Assembly (NCBI RefSeq): GCF_032854445.1
Contig: NC_088295.1
Coordinates: 94,483,805-94,547,804, forward strand
DNA: 64,000 nucleotides
Source: Liolophura sinensis
Taxonomy: Eukaryota > Mollusca > Polyplacophora > Chitonida > Chitonidae
Direction of reading: 5' to 3'
Below, piece by piece: positions 1-11,900 of the stretch; position 1 is the stretch's first letter; every line of letters begins with the position of its first letter. The notes beneath the pieces were generated by a model. That model had not been told where the DNA came from, searched no databases, and saw only the letters and a list, made by a program, of their open reading frames with translations. A program made the translations under genes and the position numbers.

Positions 1-86
1 AAAGATCAAAGAAGAGTGCGCTGAGAAATAATCGAGGTGAGTGTATCTTATGAGCCTTTGTGACTTCTGGTATCTAAGTTGTATGC

Positions 87-585
87 ATGTTGGCTAATTA
101 TGTCGTGTTGGTTAATTATGTCGTGTGGGCTAATTATGTCGTGTTGGTTAATTATGTCATGTGGGCTAATTATGTCGTGTTGGTTAATTATGTCGTGTTG
201 GCTAATTATGTCGTGTGGGCTAATTATGTCGTGTTGGCTAATTATGTCGTGTGGGCTAATTATGTCGTGTTGGCTAATTATGTCGTGTGGGTTAATTATG
301 TCGTGTGGGTTAATTATGTCGTATTGGCTAATTATGTCGTGTTGGTTAATTATGTCATGTTGGCTAATTATGTCGTGTTGGTTAATTATGTCGTGTTGGT
401 TAATTATGTCGTGTTGGTTGACTATGTCGTGTTGGTTTATTATGTCTTGTTGGCTAATTATGTCGTGTTGGCTAATTATGTCGTGTTGGTTAATTATGTC
501 GTGTTGGCTAACTATGCCGTGTTGGTTAATTATGTCGTGTGGGCTAATTATGTCGTGTGGGCTAATTATGTCGTGTGTTTGTAAC
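87..585. repeat. Minisatellite, 18-bp unit, about 27 copies
   Basis: The unit is TCGTGTTGGCTAATTATG with GGC/GGT/GGGC variants. The period is a multiple of 3 and lacks stops, so frames stay open on both strands (SCWLIM and HDIINQ repeats). No coding is inferred. Confidence 0.97.
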
Positions 586-811
586 ATTCATACAAACCAT
601 CCTTACCCGAAGGTAATGATTATACAGTTGTCGAAAATACCGCTTACATCTATACACCGTCCTAGAATTAATTCATCATAAACAAAGGCTAAAAATGTTT
701 CTCTGCGAGGTTCAGTATTTGTCAGTTTCATTTTCATGTGTGGTTTATCTCTCTGCTTTCCAGATTTGGAGAGAAGGGAGCGTGGTGCATGCATTTACAG
801 TTACGGATGCG
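586..811. other. Unique spacer between the first two arrays
   Basis: No gene is supported. The short open frames lack start context, splice sites and recognisable composition. Confidence 0.5.
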
Positions 812-2460
812 AGTTACGACGGACTACCTGTGATTAAGGTGCGCCTAAATTTGTGTAACGATCACCCGGCATACAGAAACAGGCGCCTGGCATGAATGAC
901 GGCGGGCTACCTGTGATTAACGTAGGCCTAAATTTGTGTTAAGATGGATTGGCACACAGAACTGCAGGTGCCCGGCGTCATTGATGGCGGACTGTTACTG
1001 TGATTAACGCTGGCCTAAGTCTGGGTAACAATCACCCGGCATACAGTAACAGGTGCCCGGCATGAATGACGGTGGACTGTCTGTGATTAACGCTGGCTTA
1101 AGTTTGTGTGACGATCACCCGGCAGACAGTAAGAGGTGCCTGGCGTGAATGCCGGTGGACTGTCTGTGATTAACGCTGGTCTAAGTCTGTGTGGCGATCA
1201 CCCGGCATACAGTAAGAGGTGCCTGGCGTGAATGCCGGTGGACTGTCTGTGATTAACGCTGGCCTAAGTCTGTGTGACGTTCACCCGGCATACAGTAAGA
1301 GGTGCCTGGCGTATGCCCGTGGACTGTCTGTGATTAACGCTGGCCTAAGTCTGTGTGACGATCACCCGGCATACAGCAAGAGGTGCCTGGCGTGAATGCC
1401 GGTGGACTGTCTGTGATTAACGCTGGCCTAAGTCTGTGTGACGATCACCCGGCATACAGCAAGAGGTGCCTGGCGTATGCCGGTGGACTGTCTGTGATTA
1501 ACGCTGGCCTAAGTTTGTGTGACGATCACCCGGCATACAGTAAGAGGTGCCTGGCGTGAATGCCGGTGGACTGTCTGTGATTAACGCTGGCCTAAGTCTG
1601 TGTGACGATCACCCGGCATACAGTAAGAGGTGCCTGGCGTGAATGCCGGTGGACTGTCTGTGATTAACGCTGGCCTAAGTCTGTGTGACGGTCACCCGGC
1701 ATACATTAACAGGTGCCTGGTGTGAATGCCGGTGGACTGTCTGTGATTAACGCTGGCCTAAGTCTGTGTGACGATCACCCGGCATACAGTAAGAGGTGCC
1801 TGGCGTGAATGCCGGTGGACTGTCTGTGATTAACGCTGGCCTAAGTCTGTGTGACGGTCACCCGGCATACATTAACAGGTGCCTGGTGTGAATGCCGGTG
1901 GACTGTCTGTGATTAACGCTGGCCTAAGTCTGTGTGACGGTCACCCGGCATACATTAACAGGTGCCTGGTGTGAATGCCGGTGGACTGTCTGTGATTAAC
2001 GCTGGCCTAAGTCTGTGTGACGGTCACCCGGCATACAGTAAGAGGTGCCTGGCGTGAATGCCGGTGGACTGTCTGTGATTAACGCTGGCTGAAGTCTGTG
2101 TGACGATCACCCGGCATACAGTAAGAGGTGCCTGGCGTGAATGCCGGTGGACTGTCTGTGATTAACGCTGGCCTAAGTCTGTGTGACGATCACCCGGCAT
2201 ACAGCAAGAGGTGCCTGGCGTGAATGCCGGTGGACTGTCTGTGATTAACACTGGCCTAAGTCTGTGTGACGATCACCCGGCCTACAGTAAGAGGTGCCTG
2301 GCGTGAATGCAGGTGGACTGTCTGTGATTAACGCTGGCCTAAGTTTGTGTGACGATCACCCGGCATACAGCAAGAGGTACCTGGCGTGAATGCCGGTGGA
2401 CCGTCTGTGATTAACGCTGGCCTAAGTCTGTGTGACGATCACCCGGCATACAGCAACAGG
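812..2460. repeat. Minisatellite, 83-bp unit, about 20 copies
   Basis: Each unit contains GATTAACGCTGGCCTAAGT, GATCACCCGGCATACAG and GTGCCTGGCGTGAATGCCGG. The first three copies are the most diverged and the middle ones nearly identical. A few copies lack 2 bp (GCGTATGCC). Confidence 0.97.
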
Positions 2461-3242
2461 TCCGTTGGGAGACGAGGGATGCACATGACACAGGAAGCCG
2501 ACTGACAGCCAGTATGCGGAACATCTTCACGTTACTGAATGCGTGGGATCAGATATGTTTGGAATTACATCTACGTACTGGTGTTAAATGATTTGTGTGA
2601 GTCAGAGATTTAGAGACAATATATTCACGTAAGCATGTCTATAAAGAGAATGTGATTTTGTCAGTAGTAAAATTGGCGTGAGAACTTTTTATATGGTAAT
2701 GTTTATTGGATCTTTCATCGGCTTCGGTCCAATCAAGGTCACTATGTATCCAGGCTAACATGTGTAAAGTTTCTACGAATAGACCACCGTTTGAATGTGG
2801 CGTTGATGCGCACCACCTACAAACGTTTTCTTGTTGCCAATTTATGTACATAGTTGTATGTACTATCAACTAAGATGTGTCTCTGTGCTAAATTTTGAAA
2901 TTGTTTCTCTTATTTGCTTAGAAAATTGAGTTGTACATGTTTTATCCTAATCAGAAGGCGTCTATTTGTTTTTTATTGGAATCAAAGTGAGTCGTGTCGT
3001 GTTCTTGCGATGCTATAAATAGTCTAGTCCTGGTTTTCTCGTATAGACCTACTCCAGTCATGCACGCCAATTGCGGCAACTACACCAGGTTGTTCCGACG
3101 GCTTCAGAAAGTGATTGTGGCTTTTATCTTAAAATTGTAATCCAAATTTAAGTCTTAAACCTACGCAACAGATGGATAAAATCTTCACCGCTGATTGTAC
3201 CCTGTGATAGTACAATTTCAGCGAAGTTTTATATATATATTT
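2461..3242. other. Unique sequence, no gene seen
   Basis: A/T-rich unique DNA leading into a SINE fragment. Short frames only; nothing recognised. Confidence 0.5.
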
Positions 3243-3462
3243 TTTTTATCGCTGCGAGTTTAAGTCCAGCTCATGCTGACCTCTCTGGTCGTACTTTGGA
3301 AGGTCTGTCAGCAACAGCAGATGTCCGTGGTGTCACCCGAGATCCGCTCGGCATCTTCTCACCATAATGCTGTCCGCCGTCGTGCGTGAAATATTCTTCA
3401 GTTGGCCTTTGACGTAAACATCCGATCAAATAAATAAACGAATGAGTAAAATGCGTTACCAA
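3243..3462 (+). mobile_element. SINE-like element copy 1 (5' truncated)
   Basis: Read on plus: a B-box-like GCGAGTTTAAGTCC, the shared GTCCAGCTCATGCTG block, the core CACCATAATGCTGTCCGCCG, AAATATTCTT and an A/T tail ATCAAATAAATAAACG. The tRNA-like A box is missing. The same order of blocks recurs in the other copies. Confidence 0.8.
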
Positions 3463-5868
3463 TTTAATGTCATGGAAAAAGCCAGCGACATATCTAAGCC
3501 CCAGTGTAAGGCCATACAGCACATTCCCGAATTACTTCCGGCGGGGTAGGTTCCCTATCTAATTCTGGGATCTTAGCCACAAACCGGTTCCTCCTCTTGT
3601 ATGGTCCTTCATTTACAACTAAGTCAATGAACTTACACATACATACTAATCGGGGACTAATCCGATTGATCTTGGCGTTCATGGTTTCCTTGAGAACGAC
3701 GGAAAATCATTACACCAACATCTATATTTTGGGTTGTTTTACAAAATTATTTTCAGCTTACAATTTGAGTGGTCGATTTTCTGAAGTCATTCGCTTGTTT
3801 CACGCCTTACTCCAAACGTTTTCCCTTGCAATACCGGTCGCCACTTGAAGTGAAGCAAACGGGTGTGCCCGGTGTAAAGCAATACCTCACATTGTGGTTT
3901 CAACCACGAGACAAGCTTGGATTGCATACTGGTGAATGTCAACGAGAGGATCTCTCCTCTGGAACACTGGAGTCCCAAGCCTTCTACCATTTGTCCCTGT
4001 CCTGTGAATCTCGTGTGTGGGTGCTCGTAGAGTGGATAGCAGTTTTACACCAGCATTGTAATGTATTCACGATCTAGCTTTACACACATTACCGCTGTGC
4101 TGATTTGGGAGGGGGGAAATGCGCCAAAGAACTGACCAACCAACCATCACGTGTGGATCCTGTTTTGTCTAAAATTCATCATTCAATCTCCGTCATCAAA
4201 AGTATTGACCAAAAAACTGGTTAGCATCTATCAATGACAACACCACCTTTCGGGATGGTGTGTGAAACAAAATGGTGTGTGTGTGCGTACAAAAATATAC
4301 ATAAATTAATAAATACACAAACCAGGGTATGTTTTGTCTAACACTTTATATATTTCATATGTATACATACACTGACCAAAGTGATTTTTGGCAGTAAAGC
4401 TCAATGAACAAAATACTTTCCTCTCAATGTCAGGTGTTGTAACCTGGTTTGTGAGGGTAGTCGATAACGCCCAGATAACAGGAATTATACATACCACACA
4501 AATCTGCTGAATGTCAGGTGTGGTAATCAGATTTGTGAGGCTAGCCGATAACCCCCAGATAACACTGGTTTATTTATGTGTGTTAGCTGGATAAACATTT
4601 TCTTTACCCACATCATATCCTAGTATGAACTTGTTCCCAGCACTATGATCGCCAACTGACAGCAACATTTAAATGAGAACGATGTATACCTGTATAATAC
4701 ATATCGATGAAGGGGGCACTTGCTGTATGAACAGTACAGTTACAGGATGCTTTACTGTGTGCTGTACACGAATGGAGCTACTACAAATCCTTCAACAGGA
4801 TGACCGCAACAAAATATCTTACTATAGAAATTTCAATGTCATATTTACAAGTCATAAATATAAAAGTCCAATTCTGAAGGGGTATTTTACACAACTCTGA
4901 CATCCTCTCTGTCTTTCACTGCCCTTTCTGTACAATGTTGATGGGTGACAGATTTGTCTATGTACAGCATGCAGACTTTTTCTTGCCCTATCTACTGACA
5001 CGTGATGCACCATTCTTAACAGCTTTATATTCTTGACCTCGTGGAATAAAGTCTCTTAATAATTCTTGCCTACTTAAGATTCGTTTTTCAACACTTAACA
5101 TGCTAACATTTGCGAACAGATCACTATTACCAGAATCTGCCCCTGGGTGTATTCCTATTTCTCAAAGCTTTAGCCTAACACCTGGGAAAATCTGCTACAT
5201 AAACTTAGAGGCTACTTTGACCTAATTAGTAAAACTTCAATATTTTCAAAGATTTCTTTTAAGAATTAAATTCCATGACCTATGAGAGAACTTCAACACA
5301 ATTTTATGATTTCTTAATTAAGTTCTACCCTTTAAGGTGTTTTAATATTTTAATAAAATGGATTCCTGATGTTTTAACTTGACACAGCTAACCAGGTAAC
5401 ACAGGTAACCAGGCTAATGCATGCATCGCTCGACTCCAGTTTCTGTGTTATGATTACAGAATGAAACCCCAAGTTTGGGACAAGGCAATTAGGTAGCTGA
5501 GCTAGGGGCAGATAACTCTGGTTGGGAGTCCAGCCTAAAGACCTCTAGCGACAATATTTGCATAGACTAGTTGTATCATTGAATCAGAACAGAATGACTG
5601 GTATAATGCCCCCTGCAGGAGAGTCTTCATGTACATATTAAATAAAGCATCTGTATGACGATTTCACTGCTGGGCTGGATAATTTACGCTCCCATTCTAA
5701 GCTGCTGGACAGCAGACTGAAGAGTAGGTCAGCTCTAGACAGGCACAGAGGCCAGTCAGCCTTGTCTTCAATAGATAAATTACAAATGAACCAACCCACA
5801 TCATATATTCCCTTCATTTGCATTTCTCTGATAGATTTTTTTAAACAGATCATTATTAAACATAGCCT
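3463..5868. other. Unique sequence downstream of ARCN1, includes its 3' UTR
   Basis: The ARCN1 3' UTR must occupy the right part, from 5868 leftward. Minus-strand ATTAAA occurs at about 5341 and AATAAA at about 4571 as possible polyadenylation signals, neither confirmed. The remainder shows only short frames and one two-copy duplication. Confidence 0.5.
4426..4567. repeat. Two-copy duplication, 84-bp spacing
   Basis: AATGTCAGGTGT...GTGAGG...AGCCGATAAC-type sequence occurs at 4426 and again, diverged, at 4510; both end with CCAGATAACA. This may be the smallest stage of array formation. Confidence 0.8.
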
Positions 5869-5958
5869 TCAGACGATTTCATATTTATCAACATAGAAAA
5901 TAACTTCTGATGAAAACTTGGCAGGCTGGTCATCATCTACATGCTTGACCCCTAAAAT
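5869..5958 (-). CDS. ARCN1: ARCN1 last coding exon and stop
   Basis: This exon encodes [20 protein letters not shown] and FYVDKYEIV, then TGA at 5869-5871. The acceptor is TTTTCTTTTCAG. Its length matches the family C terminus, which ends in DKYEIL or similar. The 3' UTR runs to lower coordinates; no polyadenylation signal could be chosen with confidence. Confidence 0.96.
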   Translation of the reverse strand: MLGVKHVDDDQPAKFSSEVIFYVDKYEIV

Positions 5959-8900
5959 CTGAAAAGAAAACAAAATTGATACGTGGTGAGTATAGATATA
6001 TCACTACCATATTACATTTAACCTAATTGTGTACACATTATATTACCGTGGTTACACAATTCAGTCGCACTGAAGTCATGTACATGTATTGTTTTCTCTG
6101 CAAACCCATGAGGTCCCAGGTTCAAATCATCTTGTCCTGGATCAGTCACCGTGTTCAGCTGAACGAATGACAGGACCTAACTTCACTTCAGCATTACTGC
6201 AACCATACTGTGGCGAGTTTTAATTGAATGTATGAATGACTATGGCTTTCTCATGTACCTGATGAAGAGTGATGCTTTAGTGAAAGGACTATGGCTTTCT
6301 CAGACACCTGATGAAGAGTGATGGTTTAGTGTGAGCACTATGGCTTTCTCATGTACCTGATGAAGAGTGATGGTTTAGTGTGAGGACTATGGCTTTCTCA
6401 TGTACCTGATGAAGAGTGATGCTTTAGTGTAAGGACTATGGCTTTCTCAGACACCTGATGAAGAGTGATGGTTTAGTGTGAGCACTATGGCTTTCTCATG
6501 TACCTGATGAAGAGTGATGGTTTAGTGTGAGCACTATGGCTTTCTCAGGCACCTGATGAAGAGTGATGGTTTAGTGTAAGAACTATGGCTTTCTCAAGGC
6601 ACCTGATGAAGAGTGATGGTTTAGTGTAAGGACTATGGCTTTCTCAGGCACCTGATGAAGAGTGATGGTTTAGTGTAAGGACTATGGCTTTCTCATGTAC
6701 CTGATTAAGAGTGATGGTTTAGTGTGAGCACTATGGCTTTCTCATGTACCTGATTAAGAGTGATGGTTTAGTGTGAGCACTATGGCTTTCTCATGTACCT
6801 GATGAGGAGTGATGGTTTAGTGTAAGGACTATGGCTTTCTCAGACACCTGATGAAGAGTGATGGTTTAGTGTGAGCACTATGGCTTTCTCATGTACCTGA
6901 TGAAGAGTGATGGTTTAGTGTGAGGACTATGGCTTTCTCAGGCACCTGATTAAGAGTGATGGTTTAGTGTGAGCACTATGGCTTTCTCATGTACCTGATG
7001 AAGAGTGATGGTTTAGTGTGAGGACTATGGCTTTCTCATGTACCTGATTAAGAGTGATGGTTTAGTGTGAGCACTATGGCTTTCTCATGTACCTGATGAG
7101 GAGTGATGGTTTAGTGTAAGGACTATGGCTTTCTCATGTACCTGATGAAGAGTGATGGTTTAGTGTAAGGACTATGGCTTTCTTAGGCACCAGATGAAGA
7201 GTGATGGTTTAGTGTGAGCACTATGGCTTTCTCAAGGCACCAGATGAAGAGTGATGGTTTAGTGTGAGCACTATGGCTTTCTCATGTACCTGATGAAGAG
7301 TGATGGTTTAGTGTAAGGACTATGGCTTTCTTAGGCACCAGATGAAGAGTGATGGTTTAGTGTGAGGACTATGGCTTTCTCATGTACCTGATTAAGAGTG
7401 ATGGTTTAGTGTGAGCACTATGGCTTTCTCATGTACCTGATGAGGAGTGATGGTTTAGTGTAAGGACTATGGCTTTCTCATGTACCTGATGAAGAGTGAT
7501 GGTTTAGTGTAAGGACTATGGCTTTCTTAGGCACCAGATGAAGAGTGATGGTTTAGTGTGAGCACTATGGCTTTCTCAAGGCACCAGATGAAGAGTGATG
7601 GTTTAGTGTAAGGACTATGGCTTTCTTAGGCACCAGATGAAGAGTGATGGTTTAGTGTAAGGACTATGGCTTTCTCAGGCACCTGATGAGGAGTGATGGT
7701 TTAGTGTAAGGACTATGGCTTTCTTAGGCACCAGATGAAGAGTGATGGTTTAGTGTGAGCACTATGGCTTTCTCAAGGCACCAGATGAAGAGTGATGGTT
7801 TAGTGTGAGCACTATGGCTTTCTCATGTACCTGATTAAGAGTGATGGTTTAGTGTAAGGACTATGGCTTTCTCATGTACCTGATTAAGAGTGATGGTTTA
7901 GTGTAAGGACTATGGCTTTCTCAGGCACCTGATGAAGAGTGATGGTTTAGTGTGAGCACTATGGCTTTCTCATGTACCTGATTAAGAGTGATGGTTTAGT
8001 GTAAGGACTATGGCTTTCTCATGTACCTGATGAAGAGTGATGGTTTAGTGTAAGGACTATGGCTTTCTCAGGCACCTGATGAAGAGTGATGGTTTAGTGT
8101 GAGCACTATGGCTTTCTCAAGGCACCAGATGAAGAGTGATGGTTTAGTGTAAGGACTATGGCTTTCTCAGGCACCTGATGAAGAGTGATGGTTTAGTGTG
8201 AGCACTATGGCTTTCTCAAGGCACCTGATGAAGAGTGATGGTTTAGTGTAAGGACTATGGCTTTCTCAGGCACCTGATGAAGAGTGATGGTTTAGTGTGA
8301 GCACTATGGCTTTCTCGGGCACCTGATGAAGAGTGATGGTTTAGTGTGAGCACTATGGCTTTCTCATGTACCTGATGAAGAGTGATGGTTTAGTGTGAGG
8401 ACTATGGCTTTCTCAGGCACCTGATGAAGAGTGATGGTTTAGTGTGAGCACTATGGCTTTCTCGGGCACCTGATGAAGAGTGATGGTCTAGTGTAAGGAC
8501 TATGGCTTTCTCAGGCTCCTGATGAAGCAAGAGTGATGGTTTAGTGTAAGGACTATGGCTTTCTTAGGCACCAGATGAAGAGTGATGGTTTAGTGTAAGG
8601 ACTATGGCTTTCTCAGGCACCAGATGAAGAGTGATGCTTTAGTGTAAGGACTATGGCTTTCTCAGGCACCTGATGAAGAGTGATGGTTTAGTGTGAGGAC
8701 TATGGCTTTCTCAGGCACCTGATGAAGAGTGATGGTTTAGTGTGAGGGCTATGGCTTTCTCAGGCACCTGATGAAGAGTGATGGTTTAGTGTAAGGACTA
8801 TGGCTTTCTTAGGCACCTGATGAAGAGTGATGGTTTAGTGTAAGGACTATGGCTTTCTCAGGCACCTGATGAAGAGTGATGGTTTAGTGTAAGGACTATG

Positions 8901-11900
8901 GCTTTCTCAGGCACCTGATGAAGAGTGATGGTTTAGTGTGATCACTATGGCTTTCTCCAGGCACTAACTTGACAATTGTCAGAGATGTCAACCATCCCTG
9001 AGTAAAGCGTTAAATATCAACCAAAAATATAAATGACTGATACACAACTTAGTTGATACAGCTGTATTTATTTATTTATTTTATTTATTTGACTGGTGTT
9101 TTACGCCGTACTCAAGAATATTTCACTTATACAACAGCATCCAGCATTATGGTGGGTGGAAACTGGGCAGAGCCCGGGGGAGAAACCTGCAACAGTCCGC
9201 TGGTTGCTGCCAGACCTTCCCACATACGGGTACAGCTGTAAGCACAAGTACTGACCAACGATTCAACAGACAACCAGTTCTGGCAGATACGGCTGTTGTC
9301 TGACAGATTAGTCAAGTGGGAAACTGGAGTAGGGTCACACAAACTGCTGGTGTGGAGCTTGAGCAAAGCCAACTTATTCAAACCCACTTAATGGAAGAAA
9401 AGGACAACTGTACACACCTCTAGATCACAGTAGGATTTTTTTGAGACAAAGCTGACAGACACAGGGAAGAAATCATCTGGGTGGCCAGGCATACTGAATT
9501 CCATACTGCCGGATTTGTTGGAGGAGTCAATGACGGGGTGTGTCCACTCCAGAATGTTCTTACGGCTGTTGTGGTGGTATTCTCCCTCACACTCCCCAAC
9601 AACAGGTGCTCCTACACCTGACCTACAACACGCACACACCAACACACGTAAGTCATTGGGAAACTATGCTTTACAAATTTATAGCTCTCATCGTTTTCAC
9701 TGAAATTACCTAACTAAAATTATTTTTTTGACTATTTCAAACATACACAAAAAACAAAAGCAGATTTAGAATCATGAGCCTGAAATACACAGGCATTCAT
9801 CATAGTTACATAAAAATTTATGAATTCATGTATTTGACCAATGCTGTTTTAAGGGAAATTTTTATTTTTAGTGTCTTTTTCAGATTTTATGTGACTAGTT
9901 AAATTATTGCTCTACATGGATATCTAATTTTAGGACCCATCCACTGATCCAAGAGTGTTTCAAGATTTTACTCGAAATCCAATCTTGCCAAGCTAAGAAA
10001 CTAGAACAATATTTCAAGGAAAAACAGTAAATTTACAAAAATCACTGCCCACAAACGAATAATACTCTGAGCAAGAACAATAAGCTCCCTGCCTTCAGCT
10101 GGGAAGCAGGAAGCCTAATAACCTGTGCGGGATTGGAAAAGGATAGTCTTGTGAGGGTCATGTTCTGCTAAAACACAATGAAGAAAACACTCCACAGAGA
10201 AAAAGATAACGGCAGGCCAGGCCAGCCGTATCACCTGTCGCTGGTAAACATTTACAGAAGGAGTCTTATGAGTATTTTCTGGACTGAGAATGGTGAATGA
10301 GACTTTCACACCTGAGCTGTACCTGAAATCGCGAGGTAGTTCAGATTTCCCTCACACACAGTGGTTACCTCAAGTAGATATATCTACAGCCATATAGACA
10401 GCCATGTAGAAAAGCTAGAGGTATACCTATATGGTTAAACAGGGTCTGCCATCTGCTAGGTAGACAGCCTTGTAGAAAAGCTAGAGGTATACCTAAACGG
10501 TTAAACAACTAGCAGTGTACCAATGACGAGAGGGTAGACACAGTTACAGCGAGACAGAGTTGCTAGCAGTTTACCACTGACGAGAGGGTAGGCACAGTTA
10601 CAGCGAGACAGAGTTGCTAGCAGTTTACCACTGACGAGAGGGTAGACACAGTTACAGCGAGACAGAGTTGCTAGCAGTTTACCACTGACGAGAGGGTAGA
10701 CACAGTTACAGCGAGACAGAGTTGCTAGCAGTTTACCACTGACGAGAGGGTAGACACAGTTTACTCACGGTGTAGGTATTGTGATGACCACATCATTCAG
10801 CTCCAAGTCCTCATTCTCCAGCTCATACTCAATGTTTACATCACACCCACTTCCTGCCTCTGACGGCCAGCAGTTTACTGAAAGTGGCAACAAACATGAC
10901 CTCATTTAATACAAATGTACCACAGAATGGACCTACATCCAATAGGCTATGGGGCAAACTTTGCAATATCACCACATTTATTACAAATCTATAACAGGAT
11001 GGTGCCACATCAAATAGGTTATGGGACAAAATCACTAAAACTGACATTCGCTGCCTCAGAGAAACATCGAAGCCATTAAAACAAACCACCAATATGAAGG
11101 GAGGTAACTCTGCATTAACTGGCTCCGTTAATGATCTTGCCCGAAAATCATAACATTGTCATAGACTGAGCCTCAATTCAAAGTATCATTCCTGACCTTA
11201 GTTCTGAACTTAAATCTGAATTTTCAATTTTATCATGAAAGTCTAAGACAACTGTTAGTATAGCAATTCCTCAAAAAAATCAAAGTTTTATCATATAAAA
11301 ACATTTTGAAGTTAAGACAAGATTTGTGATCACATTTTGTGATCTTGGAGTCATACTTTCTGAGGAACAGGCTAAACTAATGCCAGATTCTCTTCTTCTG
11401 AGCTTCAGTGCACATTGACTGAGTATGTCACACACATGGAGACAGTTTAAACTCACTTGAGAGAGGCATGAAGCTTTCGTCTTGTGTCTGAAACCTCCAC
11501 TTCAGGACACCAATGTCTTGATTTAAGGGGAATGGCTTATCTGGGTTCTTAAGTCCTATCACAGAGGAACTGCCAAACAATTTTTTGTCTATGTTTGGAT
11601 GAGTCTGCAATGGAAACATACAATTACGTGAACAAAGAAAATAAGGTACTAACCGGATGTCTCATGATCCCCCAAAGCCACTTTGTTCTAACTACAGCTC
11701 ACTATATACAGATATATGAATATCAAGTACACCTCTCTCCACTTGCCTTATAGGACAGCCAGATTACACATCACAGATAGGAGACACTCACTCACCTGAA
11801 GCTGGATACCCTTTGTGTCATTGTTACTGAGCCCTATGCGCACTCTGGCCATCTTGTCCTCTGAAATCTTCAAGGTTATCAGCCCGTGCACCTCTAGGTT

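Noticed and set aside
48-681. Three overlapping open frames of 165-200 codons
   Set aside because: They are the 18-bp array read in different frames; the period is a multiple of 3 and no stop occurs in the unit.
3243-3462. Possible tRNA gene from the GAGTTTAAGTCC B-box
   Set aside because: There is no A box or cloverleaf; the motif belongs to the truncated SINE head.
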